A DNA stretch of 64,000 nucleotides from Hepsetus odoe (lineage: Eukaryota; Chordata; Actinopteri; Characiformes; Hepsetidae): NCBI GenBank assembly GCA_017165825.1, contig CM029379.1:20798044-20862043 (forward strand), written 5' to 3'. A model generated the notes under the pieces. It was not told the DNA's origin and did not search any database. It saw only the letters and a program-made list of their open reading frames with translations. Both the position numbers and the translations under genes were made by a program. Within the stretch, counting starts at the first letter, position 1, and every line of letters begins with the position of its first letter. Positions 55,065 to 64,000 of this stretch are shown here, in pieces.

Positions 55065-57290
55065 GCACATCACTGGCTGAATGAATAAGGTTCACTGTTA
55101 ACAAGCTGGTTGATGATGATGCTATAGCTGCCAAAGGTCAGAGATCATTCATGAAAATGCTTTACATTTTTCATTACACAATCATATAATCAGCATAATT
55201 CAAACATTACTATGTATATGAATTTCAGAACTGATTAGTATTTGGCACTGCTGAAAAAGCAAGCAAGCGCATTTTTAGGGTGACAGTACCCACATCAGTC
55301 AGCAGAGGCCAGCACAGTGCCTCTCCAGGCAGGAGAAGATGTAGAGCCACAGCTGACAGCAATCAGCAGCAGCACTTTAAGCCACAGCTCAAACCAGGAC
55401 TGGTTGCTGAGTCTTTGTGTGGCACACAAGCTCATGAGTTCTGTTTGACTAGAAGGAAGAAGTACTTTTGTTTTAGCCCAGAATATTACCAATCCAACTC
55501 ATTTTGAAGATTTCTAATTTTGTTCTATGCCTTAAACTTATCCCACAGTGGTTCACCATAGGTTAATAACTTCAGCTCATCCCTTAGAGCCTCCATTGAG
55601 CTTCATTATTCCTATTAATCTCAAAAGGTTTAGAATAATTCAAAACATCCCCCAAAGTTTTCCATAGTGTTTCAAACCTTTAAAACTATCCCAAAGGTGT
55701 GGAAACATCTCTTAAAGGTTCAGCTCATCAAATCAAGCCAATGGTGTTCAGAGGTGATTTTTTATTACTCCAACTCACCACAGAGATGAGGAGGATTATC
55801 ATTTAAAATGCATGAAAGGCTTTCCATGGATATTCAGCACTTCAGGATCTACGGAACCCCATTGAGAGTTATCATAACAGCATAGCACAAAGGTATTCAA
55901 AGGAGCGCTGTTGTATCCCAAATGTTGATTGGTCCTTCACTATTCCAACTCATCCTTTATTTTTTATTCAGCTTCATCATTCTAATGAACTAACCCTTCA
56001 CATTCCAGTGCTGGGAGATTAGTACTTTTCAGGTTTAATATTACATGGTGACTTTGTGCTTGTATGCAGCTACTTGTATGGGTGTTGCATTCACCTACCA
56101 ATGCTTTTCATTGGAAATGACATGGCTATGTGTGTGTGTGTGTGTGTGCATTATGACATCTGTTTTAATAATTAGTGGTGCATCTGATCACCTCTAAAGA
56201 TGAGGTGTAGATTATATATATGTTTTTTCATATTCAAATGGCATAAATATAGCGGTACTAAAATCCTAAAGTGTGCAGATAAAGACGTCCATTCACGTAC
56301 TCCATCCAGATGGGCACTTGCTAATGGTGCGCCAAGGGTGTCTTCTATAAATACATATATATTTGAATCCATTTTTACTACTTAATAAAAGCTGCAGTTA
56401 TTTAGTAATTTATTGAATTAGTAATAACAGCACCTGTGATATTAAGGAACTGCAGAACATTAGTGCTCCATTTATGGAAGCTAAATATAGCCACGTAGTA
56501 TAGCAGCAGAGTCTGTGGAGGATTGATCAGTATAATTGTGAAGTTCTGGCAGTCTTTGATGCTATAGCTATTTAATTTCTGCTGAACAGAAAAAAGAAAT
56601 GCCACTTCAGTTGCTAAACAGAAGAGAGAATGCAGAATGGCTGAGAATAATTGAAGAAAACTAAGCTTCAAATTTATTGACATTTTCATAGAGCGTCTCA
56701 GTACTTTTGATGATTACACTGCTCCAATGTCATTATGAGGAACTTTAAGAACCCCTGTGCTCTTTTTAGGCCGCCACAGATAGGTTAACAAATCCCCCTT
56801 TACCTCTAGCATTCATATTGCCTTAAAAGTTTAATAAGTGTGCATTTTTTTTTAAGTTACAAATATTAGACAAGCCTATAGCCCCTTCAGATCAAGCAGT
56901 TACATCATAAAATCTATATCAACACAAGGGAAACAAAATGTTCTTAACTGACATCTCACAGTTGAGGAAAAGCTTTCAAGCTAAAGCACAGTAAGAGATG
57001 AGGAGTGAGCATTAAGTAGTAAACAATTTAAAAGTAAGTGGTGAGTAAGTGCATATTGGGCATATTAGAGTGTTGAAGGTGATTGGAGAGAAGATATTCT
57101 CAAAATAAATACGTCTACAAGAGCTTCTTGAAGGTAGAGAGGGACGTCCCTGCTCTGATGATATTTAGTAGCTCATTCCAGCTTTGGTATAAAAAGAATG
57201 AGAGCAGTCTAGACTGAGATTGACATGTGTAGGGATAGCAATGCTGGACAATGGAGGATCATATACATATATATATGCAGTGAATGTATC
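55065..57290. other. Unassigned DNA
   Basis: No gene recognised. Between 55570 and 56000 phrases such as CAGCTCATC, CCAACTCA(T/C)C and AGCTTCAT(C/T)ATTC recur, perhaps a decayed tandem repeat. TG run near 56132-56148. Confidence 0.4.
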
Positions 57291-57295
57291 TATAT

Positions 57296-57949
57296 GAGTA
57301 CTGTGCAAAAGTTTTAGGCAGGTGAAAAAACAAAGAATGCTTTCAGAAATATAAATAATGATTGTTTATTTACAACATGCAAAGTGAGCGAACAAAAGAA
57401 AAATCTAAATCAAATCAATATTTGGTGTTACTACCTTTTGCCTCCAAACCAGCATCAATTCTTCTAGGTACACTTGTACAAAGTCGGGGATTTTGTAGGA
57501 TTATAGTCGGTGTATGATCAACCAGTTTTACCAAACAGGTGCTGATGATCATCAATGTCACGCATAGGTTGAAACACAGTCATGTTTGGAACGACGTACC
57601 AGCCTTCAAACCAGCATCAGTTCTTCTGGCCCCCACAGAGCCCTGATCTCAACATCATCCAGTGTGTCTGGGATTACATGAAGAGACAGAAGGATGTGAG
57701 GAAGCTACATCCACAGAAGATCTGTGGTCAGTTCTCCAAGATTTTTGGAACAACCTACCAGCCGAGTTCCTTCAAAAACTGTGTGCACGTGTACCTAGAA
57801 GAATTGATGCTGTTATGAAGGCAGAGGGTGGTCACACCAAATATTGATTTGATTTAGATTTCTCTTTTGTTCATTTTGTTGATTGATGAAAATAAATGAT
57901 GAACACTTCCATTTTTCCACACCTGCCTAAAATCTTTGCACAGTACTGT
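57296..57949 (+). mobile_element. Deleted Tc1 family C element, copy 2 (longer form)
   Basis: Ends GTACTGTGCAAAAGTTTTAG and CTTTGCACAGTACTGTG. The transposase C-terminus is on the plus strand (57620-57846): PQSPDLNIIQCVWDY, then in another frame LQDFWNNLPAEFLQKL and PRRIDAVMKAEGGHTKY. The DDE glutamate position is Gln. An extra block of about 130 bases near 57480-57605 is absent from copies 1 and 3. Confidence 0.9.
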
Positions 57950-57957
57950 GTATATAT

Positions 57958-58027
<70 letters not shown>
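57950..58027. repeat. TA microsatellite
   Basis: Directly abuts the right end of the family C element. Confidence 0.95.
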
Positions 58028-58029
<2 letters not shown>

Positions 58030-58030
<1 letters not shown>

Positions 58031-58700
58031 TAGTTTAAATCACTGGGAGCAGATCCAGAAGTCACTCTGCATGAAAGCCTTACTAACTTTGATTTGGGCA
58101 GCCATGGGTAACCAGTGGCTACCCAGTATTGATGTCACCAGCATTGATGACTTTGGAAGAAACTTGTGTCTACCTGCTGCCTCTGCATTCTGCCCAAAAA
58201 AAGTTCTTAGAATGTGGTTTCAGTTGTTAAACATTCCGGATTCTGTAAACTGTGAAGGACTCTCTTCACCTAAGCATGCTCCCAACATCACTAAAGACCA
58301 CTCAAACTCTTACTGAAAGATAGAAACTTGGATGACACACATTTATTCATTTCTGATCCAAAGGCAAGGTTATTGAGAAAGTACTTTCCAAATAAGTGAT
58401 GACTTGGATTGTAACAGCTACTTTGACAAATTTCCTTAAGACTTTCATAAAGATATTGAATGGCATTCGTATGAATACTGTCTTTATACTACTAGACAGA
58501 CTAGGAAATTCTGTTGGGCTCTCATGAGCTGTCCTGTGATGGTTCATTATGTTCTTAGAAAGCAAGGGTTAATTAGTCTCTATTGACACTTATGAATGAG
58601 GGAAAATGTACATGTTGTATAGTGACAAAGGATTCGTGTTTTGGCCCCATATGTACATGCCTCTTCTTGGCCAGCTTCTCCATGAGCACAATATGGTATA
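58030..58700. other. Unassigned DNA
   Basis: No gene recognised. Text at 58551-58585 (AAAGCAAGGGTTAATTAG...CTCTATTGACAC) recurs in part at 59852-59885. Confidence 0.45.
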
Positions 58701-58703
58701 TCA

Positions 58704-59257
58704 TACAGCAATGTGCAAAAGTTTTAGGTGGGTGTGAAAAATATGCTGTAAACAAAGAATGCTTTCAAAAATGGAAGTGTTCATCATTTATTTTCATCAA
58801 TCAACAAAATGCAGTGAATGAACAAAAGAGAAATCTAAATCAAATCAATATTTGGTGTGACCACCCTTTGCCTTCACAACAGCATCAATTCTTCTAGGTA
58901 CACTTGCACACAGTTTTTGAAGGAACTCAGCTGGTAGGTTGTTCCAAACATCTTGGAGAACTGACCACAGATCTTCTGTGGATGTAGCTTCCTCACATCC
59001 TTCTGTCTCTTCATGTAATCCAGACACACTGGATGATGTTGAGATCAGGGCTCTGTGGGGGCCAGAAGAACTGATGCTGGTTTGAAGGCAAAAGGTAGAA
59101 ACACCAAATATTGATTTGATTTCGATTTTTCTTTTGTTCACTCACTTTGCATTTTGTTAATTGATAAAAATAAGCAATCATTATTTATATTTCTGAAAGC
59201 ATTCTTTGTTTACAGCATTTTTTCCACACCTGCCTAAAACTTTTGCACAGTACTGTA
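58704..59257 (-). mobile_element. Deleted Tc1 family C element, copy 3
   Basis: Same structure and deletion junction as copy 1 (CTGATGCTGGTTTGAAGGCA near 59070). The minus-strand remnant reads LQDVWNNLPAEFLQKL and PRRIDAVVKAKGGHTKY; the DDE position is again Gln. Confidence 0.9.
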
Positions 59258-59259
59258 TA

Positions 59260-60690
59260 TATGCAAATGACATCCAGATTTGTCAAGCTTCGCTTCAGTT
59301 CTATAGACTCATTATGTTAATACATTGAAAAGTAGTCTGGATGCAACAAAATTTCCTTCAGTTAAATTAAGGGAAGTTCAATTTGGGAATGAAGAACAAG
59401 GTTGTGACCATCTGGAATCTAGAGCAATATAGAATACCACCAATGGCAACAATTCTGGATGGGGATATTAGTTTTAGTTATCACACTAAAGCTATAACTA
59501 AATCAGCATTCTGGCATCTCAACGACAATAAGAGTAGGTTAGCTTAGCTTATTTTTTATTTCAAAAAAACGTGTTGAAGAAACTTAATGAAAGCATGAAG
59601 AATTTCAGGTCAGGCAGGTCATGTTCTTCTTTGCCCCTATCCAAACCGCAATTAGCCAGCTACAGCTTATTCCAAGAAAACAAAGAAATTAGAGCAGATC
59701 ACACCTCTGCATTTTTGTGTAGTTTTCAAATTTCCTGGTAGGTCTCTTAAATTGGCAGAAGCTGTTCTGCTGGCGGTGCCTATGAACAAAGCTAGAAAAC
59801 ATGTTTTCTGGTGTCTTCACTTGATCTTTTCAATGTTAGAGCATGTTCTTATAAAGCAAGGGTTATTTAGCCTCTATCGACACTAGAGAATAAATAGTGA
59901 CAAATATTTTCCAGAGGAAATAAGAAATTGAAATGTAATTCTTCTAGGCCTCCATCAGTTTTAAGGCAGTATAATAAGTGCTGGAGGAAGAACTGAATCC
60001 TTTATTAAGCCTTCAGAGAGATGTATTGACCTCTGCAGGGTTTTCCTTCATTGTATTCTACTCCACTGACTTCAGCCAAGTTTTAAGATGCAGAGGAGGC
60101 ACATAACTACTTATATTCACCTCACACTCAGAAGTGAATTTAGATGGATTTATGTTTCGATATTTTTTTAAAACAACTGTCCTTTATAATTGGTATAGTT
60201 GTGAGGAAAGGAATCTGGTTTTTGCTGAAGTTTTGTTCATTGACGGATTTGGGAGTTACAGGTTATGGGCTTATACATTTAAAAACCAAGCACATAAACT
60301 CACGACTGCAACAATATCCACTAAATGCCTAATTAAAGTCATATTTATTATAAATTTGAGAAAATATATAAATTGATAAATTTATATCTGCAGCAATCAA
60401 CATTCACAAATGTGGTTAATTTGGTCAGAAAAAATGCTAATGTGTTGCTATTTTTTTTCCGCTGCACAAATGCTTGTAAAAAACAGTATAATTTGGAATG
60501 TAATTTGGTTATGTTTTAACCCTGGTGTCACCAAATGCAAGTCAAAACATGGCTGGTTAATTCCACCATCACCTAAGTGCAGCTGAAACGAGATTTTCGC
60601 CCCGCTTTCTGTTGTTAGACGGAGCAATTCCAACTTTGTATGGCCCAATGGAAGACTGTCATAAACTGTAAGTTTATGTAAGTGTATGAT
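59260..60690. other. Unassigned DNA
   Basis: No gene recognised. Confidence 0.45.
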
Positions 60691-60692
60691 TT

Positions 60693-60785
60693 GCAGATGC
60701 AGAGGACAAGAAGAAATAGAAACAGATGATCCACTGTGGTGACTCCTAAGCGGCAGCAGCCGACAGAAAAAGAAGGTGCTGTATA
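60693..60785 (+). mobile_element. RTE-like LINE 3' tip
   Basis: GCAGATGCAGAGGACAAGAA, ACAGATGATCCACTGTGG and GCAGCAGCCGACAG match the last 80 bases of the element at 38225. Confidence 0.8.
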
Positions 60786-60789
60786 AAAA

Positions 60790-61240
60790 AAACATCGGAG
60801 CTGCTATTATGGGTGCTTTACTGGAACTGGCTGTAGCTAAGCTTTAGACACAAGTTGAGCTGCAGGCTCATATATAATATTGATATAATGTTGTGCTGTT
60901 GGTTCTGATGATCAGCGGCAGGCACTTTAATCTAAAACTCTGCAGATAGAGGCATTTGCTAGTTAAGAAGAGTTAAGATGCAAATCCATGGTTTGCTTAT
61001 TTCACATGCTACAATACTGTTTCAGACTTTTTTTCAATCTCCATGGTAACATGTCTGCTTTCATCACATGGCGAGTGTGAGGCAAAACAAGCTAGCCAAT
61101 CTGTACCCTTCAAGCCTAAAAAGCACAAGATCCCTAACCGTCCATTTCATATTAAGGATAAAAACATATAAGTATAAGAAGCTAAGGCCTTTTTGGAGGC
61201 ATGTACATGTATTTTAGGAGACCACTGACAGGTGAAGGGA
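60790..61240. other. Unassigned DNA
   Basis: No feature recognised. Confidence 0.45.
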
Positions 61241-61244
61241 ATGA

Positions 61245-61360
61245 AGATCATTATCGCGTTACAGTGACACCTTTCGAAGGGTGGGATATATTAAGCAGCA
61301 AGGGAAGTCACTTCTTATTATTGATGAGTAGGAGGAAAGGAAATGGGCAGGTAAAAATCT
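61245..61360 (+). mobile_element. Tc1 family D 5' fragment, copy 3
   Basis: GATCATTATCGCGTTACAGT, GAAGGGTGGGATATATTAAG and GGAAATGGGCAGG parallel 53250-53360. Confidence 0.65.
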
Positions 61361-61364
61361 AGCA

Positions 61365-62245
61365 ACTATGCTTTTGTCTCTCAACTTCAGTCCAGTCCCT
61401 GTACCTGATGAGTACCACATGATGGTTTTTTTGTCCGTTAAGGCACACAGTGACCTATTGAATCAAGTGAAGAAACAAGAGCAGATGATCAGCTGATCAG
61501 TTTGTTGCTGATGCTGGACGCTGAGTGGTTGGAACACCTTTATCAAGAACCTTGTATAGTTAGACACTCTGCAGACTTAAACACTGGTTCTCACTTATTT
61601 ATTTAATCAACTCAAAATGGCACAGAAAAACTTTGACAGGTATTTTTGCAGGTGGAAATGAGGGAAGGCTCAAGACTTAGCGAGGTACTTTATATCTGGC
61701 CATCAACCAGTGATGACTGAATGGCAATAGAGAGGGAATAAAACAACAGAGTCATATCCCACTGCGCTTCTGCACTATGACCCAGACAGCATCACTGCTG
61801 CACAAACAACTACACATTATCATTACTGCACACACAGAAGCACAGCACACATACTTTTATCAGTGGAATTAAAAACGCACACGGTCCACAAGGTTACAGC
61901 ACTTCCTCTACAATTACCACTAATCACTTCTTTTACAGTCTGAAAACACCTGAGAGAGAGAAAGAGAGAGAGAGAGAGAGAAGTATGTCCTTCTCTGTCA
62001 GACAGAAGGGTATCTGCAGTTTGAGGAGTGTTACAGGGGGATTTGCTAAGGGATTTAGTGAGAGAAGAACGTGCTCCAGGACATAGAAAGAGAGAGGGAG
62101 AGAGGGGAGGGACAGAGAGAACAACAAGAAAGAAAGAGTGAAGAATGAAGAGTGAGTGTGCTTATGAGTTAGCTAGATTATCGATGCTCATAGAACAAGC
62201 TTAGAATATTACAGGAAGAGAGGATCCTAAACCATCAACCCAGCC
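61365..62245. other. Unassigned DNA with GA-rich parts
   Basis: GA run 61952-61981 and GA-rich 62085-62140. No gene. Confidence 0.45.
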
Positions 62246-62249
62246 CTTA

Positions 62250-62466
62250 TTTGTGTTTGAAAGTGAAAGTGAAAGTGACTATTCGTGTCATTGTGAAATG
62301 CAGCACAGCACAACAGAACGAAATTCAACCTCTGCATTTCACCCATACACACACGTGCAGCTGGGGGCAGCTATTGAAAGTGCCTGGGACGGTACCTTGT
62401 TCAAGGGTACCTCAGGGCAACCTACTGGTGAGGGAATCAAACCCTAACCACTAGGCCACCGCTGCT
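62250..62466 (-). mobile_element. SINE-A copy
   Basis: Three GAAAGT tail units at 62260, then standard body and CCACTAGGCCACCGCTGCTG at the A box. Confidence 0.9.
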
Positions 62467-62678
62467 GTAAGAACTGTATCATGATCTGAATCAGATAAGA
62501 AAAAGTTATTTTGGTGAGTACAGCCTTGTTTTACGAAAGTACAAGTTTTGGTCATACATTACACAAACAAGCAGAAAACAAGCAGAAAATCTAACAAATC
62601 ATGGAAATTAAGTTTATATAATAATATTAACAATGTTTCTAAGGGTTAATCTGCAGAACAAATGAGGTACTACATTCG

Positions 62679-62682
<4 letters not shown>

Positions 62683-62731
<49 letters not shown>

Positions 62732-62836
62732 CAGTTGCACATGAGCCTTTGATGCTGAAAGTAGCTGAATAAGCACTTCTACGTTTCACTGGCAGTGCTG
62801 GTTATGAGCTGCTGTAATGACTCATTAATTATGTGG

Positions 62837-62881
<45 letters not shown>
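62683..62881. repeat. Two TG microsatellites
   Basis: TG runs 62683-62726 and 62840-62881. Confidence 0.95.
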
Positions 62882-62882
<1 letters not shown>

Positions 62883-62998
62883 ATCAATAATGTGAATGAA
62901 AGTCGCAGTTCAGCATTTTCCATTAACTCTCACACTTTACAAATGCCACTCAAACTGACACACACTGCAACACCACAGCCACAACACACAGCGTCCGA

Positions 62999-63000
<2 letters not shown>

Positions 63001-63037
<37 letters not shown>

Positions 63038-63042
63038 ACACA
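63001..63042. repeat. CA microsatellite
   Basis: CA run with one TA interruption. Confidence 0.95.
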
Positions 63043-63044
63043 CA

Positions 63045-63925
63045 ACCCTGCACATCATCCACAATAACCCACTAAATGTCATTTCAGTGGACGCTGAAGG
63101 CTGATCAATAAAATTTCTGTTTCAAAAAATAGGGAACAAAATAAGCACAGAAAACTGAGCTGTAGCCATAGCGACCAGCCATCCCTGCCACTCTTTTTCC
63201 ATTTAATTCCTTTAAAGAGTTTCAAAATATGTTTTTTTTTTTTTCTCAGTTTTAATTTTAGAGAGCTTCACTTGTATCCACAATGAAACGGCTTCACACA
63301 CAGATCTTGGACGCCCACTCCTCATTAATACTGTTTAACGAAGTAGAGCTTTACCATCATTAGTGTGTATCAGGAATGTGGATGCATCGTGGTCCAGCGC
63401 TCTAGTGTTGTTCCTGGGGCTGAACCGAGTCCAAGTCAAGGTGAAGAAGATCCCAAAAGCACTGTTCATACACTGTTACACACATGCACTTCATTTATCT
63501 CAAGGTGCAGCACAAATGACAGTTTTCTTCTCTGCCTTCCAGCCTTAGGGGGCAGCGATAGGCTCCACCAGCACCCACAACCCTGGCTGGGATACACGGC
63601 TCTTCTAATGGATGGAGAAATTGTTCTTTTTACATCACTCTGGCCTGGCTGTATTCTTTTCTGGACTGACAAAACAAAAGCAGCTGCTTGATCAAAAATG
63701 TCAGAAGCGATTGCCACCAGCAGCGCAAAGCAGGTGGAATTTTGCATCAAGATTGGCATGCCCTGTATTTAAAAGGAGGAAGGTATGAAGCATCTGTTTG
63801 ATAAAATAGCTGCCCAGATTTTACAGATCCGAGTCACCTGACAGGCAGTTTGTATGTAAAACATCCTGTAGTTACATTATTCAGCCACAAAGGCTCAAAC
63901 TATAAGATCTGAAGAAAACTGGTTT
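63045..63925. other. Unassigned DNA
   Basis: The open frames at 63365-63691 (plus) and 63466-63759 (minus) overlap and have no known motif. Confidence 0.4.
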
Positions 63926-63927
63926 GT

Positions 63928-64000
63928 AATTAGGGAGTCCCAGGATCAGAAGGTCACAGGTTCCAACCTCAGACCAGTAGGTTGGTCTGAGGTACACTTG
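63928..64000 (+). mobile_element. SINE-A copy, cut by window end
   Basis: ATTAGGGAGTCCCAGGATCA, GTTCCAACCTCAGACCAGTA and GTCTGAGGTACACTTG are the head and start of body. Confidence 0.85.

Noticed and set aside
63365..63759. Overlapping frames of 108 (plus) and 97 (minus) codons
   Set aside because: Neither has a recognisable motif and they overlap on opposite strands.

Overview
This window is vertebrate nuclear DNA, most probably from a teleost fish and perhaps an ostariophysan. The evidence is the mix of repeats: several families of Tc1/mariner transposons, 5'-truncated Rex1/CR1-like and RTE-like LINEs, three tRNA-related SINE families (called SINE-A, SINE-B and SINE-C here, local names only), LTR fragments with a 5-bp target duplication, and dense CA/TG, GA and TA microsatellites. 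The species call rests on recognising repeat families and is an inference. I found no intact host protein gene, no rRNA or tRNA gene, no CRISPR array and no operon-like gene order. Nearly all long open frames are either low-complexity tracts or pieces of transposons. The DNA is best read as intergenic or intronic.

Layout. 1-1.3 kb: minus-strand LINE with a decayed reverse transcriptase. 1.4-6.8 kb: SINE copies and unassigned DNA. 6.8-8.6 kb: a minus-strand Tc1 element (family A) carrying a SINE, which itself carries a further insert. 8.8-12.9 kb: SINEs and an old tandem repeat. 13.0-14.5 kb: a second, plus-strand family A element. 15-19 kb: SINEs, an interlocked inverted repeat and a second LINE copy inserted into an older repeat, a relative of which lies without the LINE at 26.8 kb. 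20.3-23.1 kb: two more Tc1 relics. 23.4-31.5 kb: SINEs, minisatellites and a LINE 3' end. 32.4 kb, 57.3 kb and 58.7 kb: three internally deleted Tc1 family C elements. 33.7-34.3 kb and 46.4-47.0 kb: long polypyrimidine and polypurine tracts. 38.2 kb: RTE-like LINE 3' end. 41.8-43.3 kb: Tc1 family B with a recognisable but dead transposase. 43.3-44.4 kb: LTR-like DNA carrying a 39-bp minisatellite in a 190-codon frame. 44.4-44.6 kb: a possible host terminal exon (weak). 54.4-55.1 kb: two related LTRs, one a clean solo LTR. The rest is SINE copies, microsatellites and unassigned DNA.

Nothing here works together as a pathway. The interest lies in element architecture: nested insertions, a filled and an unfilled repeat copy, catalytic-residue losses shared by a family of deletion derivatives, inverted repeats kept in three diverged LTRs, and an A-B-A'-B' inverted repeat. 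I did not find a convincing undescribed biological system. The best candidates for a second look are the 39-bp minisatellite frame, the LTR inverted repeats, the interlocked inverted repeat and the possible exon.
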